The position numbers and the translations under genes were made by a program. A DNA stretch of 64,000 bases from Thermus hydrothermalis (GTDB taxonomy: Bacteria; Deinococcota; Deinococci; Deinococcales; Thermaceae). Positions within the stretch are counted from its first letter, which is position 1. Each line of letters opens with the position of its first letter. The stretch covers positions 1-64,000 of the forward strand of contig NZ_JAKTNT010000009.1 of NCBI RefSeq assembly GCF_022760925.1. Reading direction: 5' to 3'. Shown in pieces: positions 33,491-42,581 of the stretch. A model generated the notes under the pieces. That model did no database searches and was not told the origin of the DNA. It worked only from the letters and a program-made list of their open reading frames with translations.

Positions 33491-35324
33491 GGACGGGGGC
33501 GAGGCCCATCTCCGCCAGGGCCCGGCGGATCCCTTCGGGGTCAATGCCCGCCTGGCGGTGCAGGCTCGGGATGGTCCCGTGCTCAAAGAAGCGGTCGGGA
33601 AGCCCCAAGACCTTGACCTCGGGCTTTAGGCCCATCTCGTTAAGGGCCTCCAGAACGGCGCTCCCAAAGCCACCCATCCTCTGGTGGTCCTCCACGGTGA
33701 GGAGCTTGTAGCGGGCGAGCCGCCGCAGCATCTCCCGATCCAGGGGCTTGAGGAAGCGGGCGTTGACCACGCCCACCCGGGGGTCGTCCCCTGCGGCCTC
33801 GAGGGCGTACCGCAGGGTCTTGCCGAAGGCGAGGATGTAGGCTTCCTTTCCCTCCTTCACCACCTCCCACTTCCCCCAAGGGATGTCCGGCCACACCCCT
33901 TCCGGGGCCCTTTCCACGTTGTCCCGGGGGTAGCGGATGGCCACGGGGCCTCCCACCTCCAGGGCTTTCTTCAGCATGGCCCGAAGCTCCAGGGCGTCCT
34001 TGGGGGCGGCGATCTGCAGGTTGGGGATGGTGCGCAGGTAGGCGATGTCAAAGACCCCGTGGTGGGTGGCCCCGTCCGCCCCCACGATGCCCGCCCGGTC
34101 TATGGCGAAGACCACGGGGAGGGCTTCTATGGCCACGTCGTGGATCACCTGGTCGTAGGCCCGTTGCAGGAAGGTGGAGTAGATGGCCACCACAGGCTTC
34201 ATGCCCCTTAGGGCCAGGCCCGCTGCCGTGGTCACCGCCACGTCCTCGCAGATGCCCACGTCCAGGTAGCGCTCGGGGTGCTCCAGGGAGTAGCGCACGA
34301 GCCCCGACCCCTCCCGCATGGCCGGGGTGATGACGAAGAGCCTGGGCTCCAGGTGGGCGAGCTCGGTGACGGCGTCCCCGAAAGCCTGGCTCCAGGAGTA
34401 GCCCTTGGAAACCTTCTCCGGCTTCTTGGGGTCAAACCCTGGGGGGCCGTGCCAGTAGATGGGGTCGGCCTCCGCCACCTTGTACCCCTTGCCCTTCTTG
34501 GTGACCACGTGGAGAAGGGTGGGGCCCTCCAGGGCCTTGAGGTGCTCCAGGATGTGCACGAGGCCCTTCAGGTCGTGGCCGTCCACGGGGCCGATGTAGC
34601 GCAGGCCCCAGGCGTAGAAGGGGTTTTCCTGGTGGAGGATGAGCTTGGCCGCTTCCTTCGCCCGGTCCACCAGGCCAAAAAGCTGGGGAGAGATGCGCTC
34701 TAGGACGTTTCTCCCCAGCTTTTCCATGTCGTGGACCCACTTCCTAATTTGGAGCTCTTTGAAGTACTTGTTGAGGGCCCCCACGTTCTCGGAGATGCTC
34801 ATCTCGTTGTCGTTCAGGATGATGAGCATCCGCTTTTGCAGCTCCCCGATCTTGTTCAGCGCGGCAAGGGCCATGCCCCCGGTGAGGGCCCCGTCCCCGA
34901 TCACCGCCACCACGTGGTAGTCCTCCCCCTGGAGGTCCCGGGCGATGGCCATGCCCAGGGCGTGGGCCAAGGAGGTGGAGGCGTGGCCAGCGGTGATGGC
35001 GTCGTGTTCGGACTCGGAAACCTTGGTGAAGCCGGAGATGCCCCCTTCCTGCCTCAGGGTGTGGAAGCGGTCCTTCCGCCCCGTGACCAACTTGTGGGCG
35101 TAGGCCTGGTGGCCCACGTCAAAGAGGATGCGGTCTTTGGGGGAGTGGAAGACGCGGTGTAGGGCCAGGATCAGCTCCACCGCCCCCAGGGAGCTTGCCA
35201 GGTGCCCGCCGTTTTGCGCCGTGACCCGGATGATCTCGCTCCGGATCTCCTCGGCTAGTTCCTGGAGTTCCTCCAGGCTAAGCCGCTTCAGGTCTTCGGG
35301 GTCGTTTACCCTATCCAGGACCAT
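33477..35324 (-). CDS. dxs: 1-deoxy-D-xylulose-5-phosphate synthase
   Basis: 615 residues from ATG 35324; GTG 35330 would add two residues but ATG has GAGGTG at good spacing. A thiamine-diphosphate enzyme that makes DXP from pyruvate and glyceraldehyde 3-phosphate, the entry to the MEP isoprenoid pathway (ispF is elsewhere in the window). Motifs: [16 protein letters not shown], the thiamine-binding [17 protein letters not shown] (about 148-164) and the transketolase segment [25 protein letters not shown] (about 418-442). Isoprenoids feed carotenoid and quinone synthesis. Confidence 0.97.
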   Translation of the reverse strand: MVLDRVNDPEDLKRLSLEELQELAEEIRSEIIRVTAQNGGHLASSLGAVELILALHRVFHSPKDRILFDVGHQAYAHKLVTGRKDRFHTLRQEGGISGFTKVSESEHDAITAGHASTSLAHALGMAIARDLQGEDYHVVAVIGDGALTGGMALAALNKIGELQKRMLIILNDNEMSISENVGALNKYFKELQIRKWVHDMEKLGRNVLERISPQLFGLVDRAKEAAKLILHQENPFYAWGLRYIGPVDGHDLKGLVHILEHLKALEGPTLLHVVTKKGKGYKVAEADPIYWHGPPGFDPKKPEKVSKGYSWSQAFGDAVTELAHLEPRLFVITPAMREGSGLVRYSLEHPERYLDVGICEDVAVTTAAGLALRGMKPVVAIYSTFLQRAYDQVIHDVAIEALPVVFAIDRAGIVGADGATHHGVFDIAYLRTIPNLQIAAPKDALELRAMLKKALEVGGPVAIRYPRDNVERAPEGVWPDIPWGKWEVVKEGKEAYILAFGKTLRYALEAAGDDPRVGVVNARFLKPLDREMLRRLARYKLLTVEDHQRMGGFGSAVLEALNEMGLKPEVKVLGLPDRFFEHGTIPSLHRQAGIDPEGIRRALAEMGLAPVHERA

Positions 35325-35331
35325 ACCCACC

Positions 35332-35976
35332 TCACTGGAAGTTGCGCTCCACCAGGATGCGCCCCTCCCGGGTGCGCACCTCCCCCACCCGGGGGGCGAA
35401 CCAGACCTCGTAGGCGGTCTGGCCCGCCTGGTCCTGGTAGACCTGGCGGATGCGCAGGATGCGGAAACTCCCCGCAGGAAGGCGCACTTCCCGTTCCTCT
35501 AAGACCTCCATGCTGTAGTCCAGACGGCCTTGGGCCAAAGGCTCCCGGCCTGTGGGGGAGAGGAGCTCCACCTTCACCTCCACCCTTCCCCCCCAGCGGT
35601 AGCCCGGGGCGAGGAGGCCCTCCGGGGGGTACTCCAGGACGGGCGGGGTGAAGACCACCCGGGCCGAGGGGTCCTGGAAGCCGAGAAGCCGCACGCCGAA
35701 GGCCCCCACCTGGCGGTAGTAGACCCGGTCCTCCCCCCGGCCATAGGCGCGGAAGCGGAGGGCTTCCTGGCCCTCGTAGAGGGCGGGGCCCTCCACCCGT
35801 ACCCGGTAGGGCGGGGAGGAGAGGGGCTCCCCCTCGGGCACGTAGACCCACTCCAGCCCCGTGGCGGTGGGGTAGAAGGCCTCGCTTCGGAGGAAAGGCC
35901 GGGCCTCGGGGGCCTGGGTCACCTGGGGGGCGCAGGCGGCGAGGAGGAGGGAGAGGGCCATAAGGGACCGCCTCAT
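35332..35976 (-). CDS. Lipoprotein of unknown function
   Basis: 214 residues with a lipoprotein signal peptide ([15 protein letters not shown]; lipobox LLAAC), so the mature protein should be lipid-anchored outside the membrane. The remainder is beta-rich ([90 protein letters not shown]), similar in style to outer-surface proteins that bind lipophilic compounds. It precedes dxs on the same strand. TAAACT (35989-35984) lies seven bases before the ATG. Confidence 0.7.
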   Translation of the reverse strand: MRRSLMALSLLLAACAPQVTQAPEARPFLRSEAFYPTATGLEWVYVPEGEPLSSPPYRVRVEGPALYEGQEALRFRAYGRGEDRVYYRQVGAFGVRLLGFQDPSARVVFTPPVLEYPPEGLLAPGYRWGGRVEVKVELLSPTGREPLAQGRLDYSMEVLEEREVRLPAGSFRILRIRQVYQDQAGQTAYEVWFAPRVGEVRTREGRILVERNFQ

Positions 35977-36038
35977 GTTAGGGAGTTTACCCCGCTTCCC
36001 GCCGTGGGCTGGCCAACACTTTAGGTTCTGGGGCCCGG

Positions 36039-36701
36039 CTAGCCTTGGCCCAACTCCCGCTTGAGCCGAAGGAGTTCCTCCTCCAGCTCTTTTTCCCCGG
36101 ACAAGGCGGCGAGCTCCTTCTCCAGGTCCTGGCCGTCCAGGGCCTTTAGGGCCTCGTGCCGGTCCTCCAGGGCCAGGATGCGGGCCTCCATCTCCTCAAA
36201 GGCCTCGAGGGCGGGGTGACTGTCCAAGCGGGACTCCATCCGGCGCACCGCCTCCGCCGCCTCCACCCCCTTCTTCCGGGCCAAAAGGAGCTTCTTCCTG
36301 GCCTCGGCCTCGTCAATCTTGGCCTCCAGGGCCTTGAGCTGGGTCATGAGCCGCTCGGTGAGGGCCCGGTGCTCCGCGAGTTGCGCTTTGAAGCCCTCCG
36401 CCAGGTCCAAAGCCCGTTTCCTACGCCGCAGGGCCTCCTTGGCCAGGTCCTCCCGGGAGGCCCTAAGGGCTTCCTTGGCCTTTTCCTCCCAGAGGGCGGC
36501 CTCCTTCTCGTGGCTTTCCACCTCCCGCTCCAGGCGCTTGGCCTCGGCCATGGCCGCTGCCACCTGTTCCCGGGCCTCCTTGAGGGCTTCCTTCATGTCC
36601 AAGAGGGCCTGCTCCAGGATCTTCTCCGGGTCCTCGGCCCGGCGCAAGAGCTCGTTCAGGTTGGCGCGGATGAGACGCCCCAGGCGGTCTAGTAGGTTCA
36701 T
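36039..36701 (-). CDS. pspA: PspA/IM30 family protein
   Basis: 220 residues, almost entirely coiled coil (MNLLDRLGRLIRANLNELLRRAEDPEKILEQALLDMKEALKEAREQVAAAMAEAKRLEREVE), the standard PspA pattern. These proteins assemble ESCRT-III-like scaffolds on stressed membranes. Ribosome site GGAGG; -10 TATACT at 36722-36717. The gene diverges from a TetR regulator and overlaps its promoter region, so a membrane-stress link with the exporter operon is possible. Confidence 0.93.
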   Translation of the reverse strand: MNLLDRLGRLIRANLNELLRRAEDPEKILEQALLDMKEALKEAREQVAAAMAEAKRLEREVESHEKEAALWEEKAKEALRASREDLAKEALRRRKRALDLAEGFKAQLAEHRALTERLMTQLKALEAKIDEAEARKKLLLARKKGVEAAEAVRRMESRLDSHPALEAFEEMEARILALEDRHEALKALDGQDLEKELAALSGEKELEEELLRLKRELGQG

Positions 36702-36716
36702 GCTGCCTCCGGGTCC

Positions 36717-36753
36717 AGTATACCTTGACGGCGCCTTGGGCCTGGGGTAGCCT
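36717..36753. promoter_or_regulatory. Divergent promoters of pspA and the tetR operon
   Basis: Plus strand: TTGACG (36725-36730), 17 bases, TAGCCT (36748-36753), driving tetR at 36766. Minus strand: TATACT (36722-36717), driving pspA. The plus -35 starts two bases from the minus -10, so one bound repressor could affect both genes. Confidence 0.7.
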
Positions 36754-36765
36754 TGCCCTGCAAGT

Positions 36766-37350
36766 ATGCGCTTACTTACGGAAGCCGACCCCCTCGAGGC
36801 CCGCCTCTTCCAGGCCGCTTTGGAGCTTTTGGCGGAGCGGGGCTACCGCGGGGCCACTACCAAGGAGGTGGCCCGGCGGGCGGGGGTGAGCGAGGTGACC
36901 CTTTTCCGCCGCTATGGGAGCAAGGAGGCTTTGTTCCGGAAGGCCGTGGTCGCCTTCTTCCCTCAGGGCTTCCTGGAGCGGCTTCCCGAGGAAGGGGCCC
37001 CTTTGGCAGAGGGGCTTTCCGCCCTCTTGGAGGCCTATCTGGAGCTTCTCAAGGCCCATCAGGTTCTTTTGCCCAAGCTCTTGGCAGAGTTGTTGCGCCA
37101 CCCCGAGCTCCTTTCGGAAGGCCCCCCGAGGGGGCTCGGGCTGGCTTTGGGAAGGATTGTGGGCTTTTTCCGGGCCAAACAGGAGGCGGGCCTTTTGCGG
37201 CCGGACGAGCCCCCCGAGGAGCTGGCCCTGGCCTTCGTGGGTCCCCTTTTCGCCCGCTTCCTCCTGGGGGAGGTTTTGGGGGTGCGCCTGCCCTTGGACC
37301 GGGAGGCCTACGTGCGGGGGTATCTGGAGGGACGCTATGGTGCACGCTGA
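36766..37350 (+). CDS. TetR/AcrR family regulator
   Basis: 194 residues. The N-terminal helix-turn-helix is complete: ARLFQAALELLAERGYRGATTKEVARRAGVSEVTLFRRYGSKEALFRKAV (about 11-60). The C-terminal ligand domain is helical. It is expected to repress the exporter operon it heads, lifting on binding of an unknown small molecule. The ABC ATPase gene begins 14 bases before its stop. Confidence 0.93.
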   Translation: MRLLTEADPLEARLFQAALELLAERGYRGATTKEVARRAGVSEVTLFRRYGSKEALFRKAVVAFFPQGFLERLPEEGAPLAEGLSALLEAYLELLKAHQVLLPKLLAELLRHPELLSEGPPRGLGLALGRIVGFFRAKQEAGLLRPDEPPEELALAFVGPLFARFLLGEVLGVRLPLDREAYVRGYLEGRYGAR

Positions 37351-38194
37351 GGAGGTGACGCGGCATTTCGGCAGCCTCAAGGCCCTGGACCGGGTGAGCC
37401 TTTCCGTGCGCCCAGGGGAGGTGTTCGGCCTTTTGGGCCCCAACGGGGCGGGGAAGACCACCTTGGTGCGGGTCCTCACCGGGGTTCTCCGCCCCGATGG
37501 GGGGCGGGCGGTGGTGGCGGGGCTAGATGTGTTGCGGGAGCCTTGGGCGGTCAAGGCCCGGATCGGCTACGCCACCCAGGAGCAAAGCGTCTACCGCGAC
37601 CTCACCGTGGAGGAAAACCTCCGCTTCCGCGCCCGCCTTTACCGGCCAAGGGAGGCGAAGGCCCTGGCGGAAGAGGCCCTTTTGCGCTTTGGCCTTCTCC
37701 CCTACGCCAAGGCCCTGGCGGGCCACCTCTCCGGGGGCTGGCGGCAACGGCTGGCCTTGGCCCAGGCGGTGGTCCACCGCCCGGAGGTCCTCTTCTTGGA
37801 CGAGCCCACCACGGGGCTTGACCCCGTGTCCCGCCGGGCCATCTGGGACCTCATCCACCAGGAGGCGGAACGGGGGGCGGCGGTCTTGGTCACCACCCAC
37901 TATATGGACGAGGCGGAGCGTTGCCACCGCCTGGCCCTCCTCTTCGCCGGGCGGGTCCTGGCCCTGGGCACGCCGCAGGAGCTCAAGGCCGAGGCCCGGG
38001 GGCGGGCGGATTTCTACTTCGCCCCCGTGACCTTGGCCGAGGCGAGGCGGGTGGAAGGGGTTTGGGACGCCTGGCCCAGCGGCCACGGGGTGCGCCTCAT
38101 CCTGCGGAAGGGCGTGGTCCCGCCCTTTCCCGCCACGCCCACCGAGCCCACCCTCGAGGACGTCTTCCTGGTCTACACCAAGGGGGAAGCATGA
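37337..38194 (+). CDS. ABC exporter ATP-binding protein (DrrA/NatA type)
   Basis: 285 residues. Walker A GPNGAGKTT (about 34-42), Q-loop YATQEQSVYRDLT, signature HLSGGWRQRL (about 133), Walker B EVLFLDEPTTGLDP and the switch histidine TTHYMDEAE. The C-terminal extension (about 220-285) is typical of drug or lipid exporters. It powers the ABC-2 permease that follows. GGAGG (37327-37331) precedes ATG 37337; overlap of 14 bases with tetR and four with the permease gene. Confidence 0.95.
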   Translation: MVHAEEVTRHFGSLKALDRVSLSVRPGEVFGLLGPNGAGKTTLVRVLTGVLRPDGGRAVVAGLDVLREPWAVKARIGYATQEQSVYRDLTVEENLRFRARLYRPREAKALAEEALLRFGLLPYAKALAGHLSGGWRQRLALAQAVVHRPEVLFLDEPTTGLDPVSRRAIWDLIHQEAERGAAVLVTTHYMDEAERCHRLALLFAGRVLALGTPQELKAEARGRADFYFAPVTLAEARRVEGVWDAWPSGHGVRLILRKGVVPPFPATPTEPTLEDVFLVYTKGEA

Positions 38195-39312
38195 GCCGCA
38201 TCCTCGCCCTAGCGGAAAAGGAGTTTTTGCAGATCCGGCGGGACCACGTCCTCCCGCGGCTCATCGTCCTTTTGCCCACCCTGATGCTCCTCCTCTTCGG
38301 CTACGCCATCAACTTCACCCTGGATAACATCCCCCTGGCGGTGTACGACGCCTCCCAGGACCGCATCAGCCAGACCCTTTTGGCGGAGCTCACCCGGGAA
38401 AACCGCTTCCATTTGGCGGTGAGGGCGGAAAGCCCCGAGGGGGTGGTGAGGGCGGTGGACCGGGGCCAGGCCCGGGTGGGCCTGGTGGTGCCCCCAGGGG
38501 CCTTGGAAAGGGTGCGCCGGGGGGAGAGCGTGAACCTGGAGGTCTACGTGGACGGCACCGACCCCAACTTCGCCTTCCAGGCCCAGGCCGCCTTGCGCAA
38601 GGCCATCCAGGAGGTGAACGCCCGCATCCTGGTGGGCCGGGCCCTTTCCGGGGAGGCGGTCTTGCCCCCCTTGAGCCCCACCCTCCACACCCTCTACAAC
38701 CCGGACAACAAGACCGCCTGGTTCATGATCCCCGGCATCATCGGCCTGGTCCTCACCATGTTCACCGTGCTCCTTACCGCCCTCTCCATCGTCCGGGAGG
38801 CGGAAAGCCGCATGATGGAAAGCCTTTTGGCCTCCCCCTTGCGCCCCCACGAGATGGTCCTGGGCAAGGTCCTGCCCTATCTGGTCATCGCCTTTGCCGT
38901 GGCCATCTTGGTTTTGGCCCTGGGGCACTGGGTTTTTGGGGTGCCGGTGCGGGGAAGCCTCCTCCTTCTGCTCTTCGCCATGTTCCTCTTCGTGTTGGGC
39001 TCCTTGGCGGCGGGGGTTTTGATCTCCACCTTGGCCCGCACCCAGGTGCAGGCGGTCTTCGGCACCTACGCCTATGCCTTTCCCACCATCTTCCTTTCGG
39101 GCTTCGTCTTCCCCATAGACGGCATGCCCCGCCTTTTCCAGATGCTTTCCTACCTGGTGCCCGCCCGCTACCTCATTGAGGTCCTGCGGGGGGTGATGCT
39201 CAAAGGGGTGGGCCTTGGGGTGCTTTGGCCCCACCTCTTGGCCTTGGCCCTCTTCTCCGCTTTGGTCCTCTTCTTGGCCTCGGCCCGCTTCCAGAGGCAG
39301 GTGGCGGTATGA
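38191..39312 (+). CDS. ABC-2 type exporter permease
   Basis: 373 residues. One membrane helix (about 22-41, RLIVLLPTLMLLLFGYAINF) is followed by a large extracytoplasmic domain (about 45-175, LAVYDASQDRISQTLLAELTRENRFHLAVRAESPEG). Then come about five helices, including the ABC-2 signature region MMESLLASPLRPHEMVLGKVLPYL and FPIDGMPRLFQMLSYLVPARYLIEVLRGVMLKG. It resembles the YhhJ/YbhR-type permeases. Substrate unknown. Coupled to both neighbours by four-base overlaps. Confidence 0.93.
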   Translation: MSRILALAEKEFLQIRRDHVLPRLIVLLPTLMLLLFGYAINFTLDNIPLAVYDASQDRISQTLLAELTRENRFHLAVRAESPEGVVRAVDRGQARVGLVVPPGALERVRRGESVNLEVYVDGTDPNFAFQAQAALRKAIQEVNARILVGRALSGEAVLPPLSPTLHTLYNPDNKTAWFMIPGIIGLVLTMFTVLLTALSIVREAESRMMESLLASPLRPHEMVLGKVLPYLVIAFAVAILVLALGHWVFGVPVRGSLLLLLFAMFLFVLGSLAAGVLISTLARTQVQAVFGTYAYAFPTIFLSGFVFPIDGMPRLFQMLSYLVPARYLIEVLRGVMLKGVGLGVLWPHLLALALFSALVLFLASARFQRQVAV

Positions 39313-40100
39313 GGGGGGTGGTGCTTCTTCTCCTCGTTTCCCTGGCCTTGGCCCAGGGGCGCCTCGAGGCGGGCCTTTACGGGGCCCCCGGCGGGGTAAC
39401 CCCGGCCCTGGAGGCCGCCTTCGCCCTTGGGGAAGGGGAGGCTTACCTGAGGGGGCAACCCGGGCGGGGGGCCTTGGGCTACCTGGGGAACCTTTCCTTG
39501 GGGCCTCTGGGCTTTCTGGCCTATGGGGCCCAAGGGGAGGTGGGGGAGGGGGGCCTGGGGGGTGCCCTTTTCCTGGAGGGAGGGGCGGGACCCTTGGCGG
39601 CGGAGGGGCGGCTTGGGTACAGGCCCCAAGGGGCTTTTCCCCTTTTCCCCGAGGCGGGGTTTTTCGGGCGGCTTTCCCTGCGCTACCGGGCCACCCCTAG
39701 GGAGGTCTGGGGTTTGGAGGTGGCAAAGAACACCCCTCCCCGCCCCCCCTCCTTCGGCCTGCAACCGGGTTGGGAAGGGGGCTTTCGCCTGGAAGGGAGC
39801 TACGCCTTCCGGCAGGAGGCCGCCTACACCCTGGGGCTAGGGGTTTCCCCCGGGCCCTACGCCCTTTTGGGCCTGAAGGGGGAGGTGGGGGAGGGAGGGG
39901 AGGTTTTGGACCTCCTCCTCCGCCTGGGCGGGGTGAACCGGTTGGAGGCGGGGCTTTACTTAGGGGAGGCTAGCCTCCATCTCACCCTTTCCTACCCGTG
40001 GGCGGGTAGCTTCGTGGTGTGGCTTGGGGACTTGGGCCTCGAGGCGGGTTACGGGAAGGCCCCCTACGCCTGGGTCCGCTACGCTTGGAGGTGGCCGTGA
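39309..40100 (+). CDS. Secreted beta-rich protein, possible outer-membrane barrel
   Basis: 263 residues with a signal peptide (MRGVVLLLLVSLALAQ). The mature part is rich in glycine and alternating aromatic/aliphatic residues with turn-like glycines: GRLEAGLYGAPGGVTPALEAAFALGEGEAYLRG, later LEAGLYLGEASLHLTLSYPWAGSFVVWLGDLGLEAGYGKAPYAWVRYAWRWP. That pattern, ending in aromatic residues, suggests a small beta-barrel. No family recognised. Start ATG overlaps the permease stop (ATGA). Its place in the exporter operon suggests it works with the exported substrate. Confidence 0.65.
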   Translation: MRGVVLLLLVSLALAQGRLEAGLYGAPGGVTPALEAAFALGEGEAYLRGQPGRGALGYLGNLSLGPLGFLAYGAQGEVGEGGLGGALFLEGGAGPLAAEGRLGYRPQGAFPLFPEAGFFGRLSLRYRATPREVWGLEVAKNTPPRPPSFGLQPGWEGGFRLEGSYAFRQEAAYTLGLGVSPGPYALLGLKGEVGEGGEVLDLLLRLGGVNRLEAGLYLGEASLHLTLSYPWAGSFVVWLGDLGLEAGYGKAPYAWVRYAWRWP

Positions 40101-40744
40101 AGGAAAGAGCCCTGACGATCCTCGGATTTTTCGCCCTTTTGGCCCTGGCTTGGGCCCAGTCGGTCCCGCAGATCCTGGACCTGGTTGAGAAAAACCTGGC
40201 CGAACCCTGGCAGGCCCTGGTGCAGGGGGAGATCCAGGGCCCAGGGGGTCGGGAAACCCTCCAGGCCCGGGTCTACGCCCTGCCCAAGGAGAAGCTCTAC
40301 CGCATAGAGTTCCTCAAGCCGGGCTCCTTGGAGGGGAACTTTACCGTGGTCACCGAGAAGGAGGTCTGGAACTACCTCTACCTCACCAACCAGCTCGTCA
40401 TCAGCCCCAAGGAGAAGGCCCAGGTGCAGGGCCTGGGCTTTAGCCCCCAGGGCCTGGGCGACCTGAAGGCCCTGAGCGAGCGGGTAAACCTCCGCCTGGC
40501 GGGGGAGGAGCGCCTGCCGGAAGGGGTGGCCTGGAAGCTCGTGGGCGAGGCCAAGGAGGGCCAGGGCTTCGCCCGCTTGGAGCTCTATGTCCTGAAGGCG
40601 GACCCAAGGCCTTTGCGCTTCCTCTTCCTGGACGAGGGGGGGAAGGTTTTGGCGGACCTCAAGGTGGTGGAGTTCAAGCGGGCAAGCCTCACCCCCGCCC
40701 AGCTCAAGCGCTATCCCAAGGACGCCCAGGTGGTGCGCCGCTAG
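40097..40744 (+). CDS. Secreted LolA-like protein
   Basis: 215 residues from GTG 40097 (GGAGG five bases upstream), overlapping the previous stop by four bases. A signal peptide (RALTILGFFALLALAWAQ) is followed by a LolA/outer-membrane lipoprotein-sorting-like half barrel: LEKNL-like IQGEIQGPGGRETLQARVYALPKEKLYRIEFLKPGSLEGNFTVVTEKEVWNYLYLTNQLVISPKEKAQ. Such proteins carry lipids or lipoproteins across the periplasm. Last gene of the tetR operon; its stop shares CTAG with the stop of cysteine synthase. Confidence 0.75.
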   Translation: MKERALTILGFFALLALAWAQSVPQILDLVEKNLAEPWQALVQGEIQGPGGRETLQARVYALPKEKLYRIEFLKPGSLEGNFTVVTEKEVWNYLYLTNQLVISPKEKAQVQGLGFSPQGLGDLKALSERVNLRLAGEERLPEGVAWKLVGEAKEGQGFARLELYVLKADPRPLRFLFLDEGGKVLADLKVVEFKRASLTPAQLKRYPKDAQVVRR

Positions 40745-41655
40745 GTTTCGGCATAGAGGGGGGTGGAGAGGTACTTCCACCCCCCATCGGGGCTGATGCA
40801 GGCCACCCGCTTGCCGGGGCCGAGCTCCCGCGCCACCTGAAGGGCGGCCCAGATGATGCCCCCCGAGCTCATCCCCAGGAAAAGCCCCTCTTCCCGGGCG
40901 AGCCTGCGGGCCAGGGGGAAGGCGTCCTCCTCCCACACCTGGATGACCCCGTCCAGGAGGCTTAGGTCCAGGTTCTCGGGGATGAAGCCCGGGCCCATGC
41001 CCTGGAACTGGTGTTGCCCCATCTTCCCCCCGGAGAGGACGTTGGAGCGGGCGGGCTCCACGGCGATGACCTTCACCTTGGGGTTTCGCTCCTTGAGGTA
41101 GCGCCCCACCCCGGTGATGGTCCCCCCCGTGCCCGAGCCGTAGACGAAGGCGTCTATGCGCCCCTCCAAGGCCTCGTAGAGCTCGGGCCCCGTGGTCTCG
41201 TAGTGGGCCCGCACGTTGGCGGGGTTTTTGAACTGGTCGGGCATGAAGGCCCCCAGCTCCTCCTTAAGCCGGAGAGCTTCCTCCCTGGCCGCCAGCATCC
41301 GCCTTTCCGGGTCCGTGAGGACGAGCTCCGCCCCCAAGGCCCTTAGGACCCGCTTCCTCTCCTCGGACATCTGGGCGGGCATGGTGAGGATGAGGCGGTA
41401 GCCCCGGCTTGCGGCGATCATGGCGAGGCCGATGCCCGTGTTGCCGCTCGTGGGCTCCACGATTACCTGGCCCGAGCCCGGCTTTAGGATCCCCCTTTCC
41501 TCGGCGTCCTTGATCATGTACCAGGCGGGGCGGTCCTTGATGGAGCCCCCTGGGTTTAGCCCCTCCAGCTTCACCCAGACCTCGGCCATGCCCGGCTCCA
41601 CCACCTTGGCGAGGCGCACCACGGGGGTTTTGCCGATGACCCCTTCCACCCGCAT
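40741..41655 (-). CDS. Cysteine synthase family protein
   Basis: 304 residues, PLP-dependent fold type II. Start GKTPVVRLAKVVEPG; the PLP lysine is in GGSIKDRPAWYMIKDAEERG (about 36-55). PLP and substrate loops follow: EPTSGNTGIGLAMIAASRGY (about 68-87), YGSGTGGTITGVGRYLKERNP (about 173-193) and GMSSGGIIWAALQVA (about 258). It makes cysteine from an activated serine and sulfide; CysK versus CysM cannot be decided from sequence alone. TATAGT (41667-41662) is six bases before the ATG. Confidence 0.93.
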   Translation of the reverse strand: MRVEGVIGKTPVVRLAKVVEPGMAEVWVKLEGLNPGGSIKDRPAWYMIKDAEERGILKPGSGQVIVEPTSGNTGIGLAMIAASRGYRLILTMPAQMSEERKRVLRALGAELVLTDPERRMLAAREEALRLKEELGAFMPDQFKNPANVRAHYETTGPELYEALEGRIDAFVYGSGTGGTITGVGRYLKERNPKVKVIAVEPARSNVLSGGKMGQHQFQGMGPGFIPENLDLSLLDGVIQVWEEDAFPLARRLAREEGLFLGMSSGGIIWAALQVARELGPGKRVACISPDGGWKYLSTPLYAET

Positions 41656-41736
41656 ACCCTCACTATAGGGGTTTCCTTGGCGGGGGGCATCTGCTAACCT
41701 GAAAGGAGCAAGCCCCAAGCTTGCGGAAGGGTGAAC

Positions 41737-42204
41737 ATGAAAGTAGGACAGGACAAGGTGGTCACCATTCGCTACACCCTCCAGGTGGAGGGGGAGGTTT
41801 TGGACCAGGGGGAGCTTTCCTACCTGCACGGGCACGGCAACCTCATCCGGGGCCTCGAGGAGGCCCTGGAGGGCCGCGAGGAGGGCGAAGCCTTCCAGGC
41901 CCACGTGCCGGCGGAGAAGGCCTACGGCCCCCACGATCCGGAAGGGGTGCAGGTGGTGCCCCTCTCCGCCTTCCCCGAGGACGCTGAGGTGGCCCCGGGG
42001 GCCCAGTTTTACGCCCAAGACATGGAGGGGAACCCCATGCCCCTCACCGTGGTGGAGGTCCAGGGGGAGGAGGTCACCATTGACTTCAACCATCCCCTGG
42101 CGGGCAAGGACCTGGACTTCCAGGTGGAGGTGGTGAAGGTGCGGGAGGCTACCCCCGAGGAGCTCCTGCACGGCCACGTGCACGAGGGCGGGCATTCCCA
42201 CTAG
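41737..42204 (+). CDS. slyD: FKBP-type peptidyl-prolyl isomerase SlyD
   Basis: 155 residues. FKBP core (KVVTIRYTLQVEGEVLDQGELSYLHGHGNLIRGLEEALEGREEGEAFQAHVPAEKAYGPHDPEGVQ) with the inserted chaperone flap (about 68-125) and a His-rich metal-binding tail (HGHVHEGGHSH). It is nearly identical to the T. thermophilus protein as remembered. It folds proline-containing chains and may handle nickel. ATG 41737 is chosen over GTG 41731 by that match. TAACCT (41695-41700) with an upstream TG may be its -10. Confidence 0.96.
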   Translation: MKVGQDKVVTIRYTLQVEGEVLDQGELSYLHGHGNLIRGLEEALEGREEGEAFQAHVPAEKAYGPHDPEGVQVVPLSAFPEDAEVAPGAQFYAQDMEGNPMPLTVVEVQGEEVTIDFNHPLAGKDLDFQVEVVKVREATPEELLHGHVHEGGHSH

Positions 42205-42242
42205 GCGTGGGCCAGGCCTCCCCAGGGGTTCCCTGGGGGGGC

Positions 42243-42271
42243 TTGACTTTTTCCTCCCCCCGTGGGATAGT
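42243..42271 (+). promoter_or_regulatory. Promoter of the cold-shock gene
   Basis: TTGACT (42243-42248) and GATAGT (42266-42271) are exactly 17 bases apart, with TGG before the -10. A leader of about 40 bases follows with ribosome site AAGGAG. This is one of few classical promoters with a leader in the window, in keeping with high expression. Confidence 0.85.
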
Positions 42272-42318
42272 GGGGAGTCCCTGGAAAGCCAAGTGGGTTT
42301 TCGGGATGAAGGAGAAGC

Positions 42319-42525
42319 ATGAAGAAGGGTACCGTTAAGTGGTTCAACGCGGAAAAAGGCTACGGGTTCATCCAGCAGGAAGAGGGTCCGGACGTGTTCG
42401 TGCACTTCTCGGCCATCGAGGCCGAAGGGTTTCGCACCCTGAACGAGGGGGAGCGGGTGGAGTTTGAGGTGGAGCCGGGCCGGGGCGGCAAGGGCCCCCA
42501 GGCCAAGAAGGTCCGCCGCATCTAA
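42319..42525 (+). CDS. Cold-shock domain protein
   Basis: 68 residues, a single OB fold. RNP1 is EKGYGFIQ and RNP2 is DVFVHFSAI, both complete, with [17 protein letters not shown] at the start. CspA-type RNA chaperone that melts structured mRNA. It has its own strong promoter and its own terminator, so it is a single-gene unit. Confidence 0.97.
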   Translation: MKKGTVKWFNAEKGYGFIQQEEGPDVFVHFSAIEAEGFRTLNEGERVEFEVEPGRGGKGPQAKKVRRI

Positions 42526-42540
42526 AGGAGGATGGCCAAA

Positions 42541-42575
42541 GGAAGCCCCCTTGGGGGCTTCCTTTGCTTTAGGCT
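42541..42575 (+). terminator. Terminator of the cold-shock gene fused to the surE promoter
   Basis: GGAAGCCCCC (42541-42550) and GGGGGCTTCC (42553-42562) pair perfectly, followed by TTTGCTTT. The tail flows into TAGGCT (42570-42575), the -10 six bases before surE. Confidence 0.85.
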
Positions 42576-42581
42576 TAGGGC

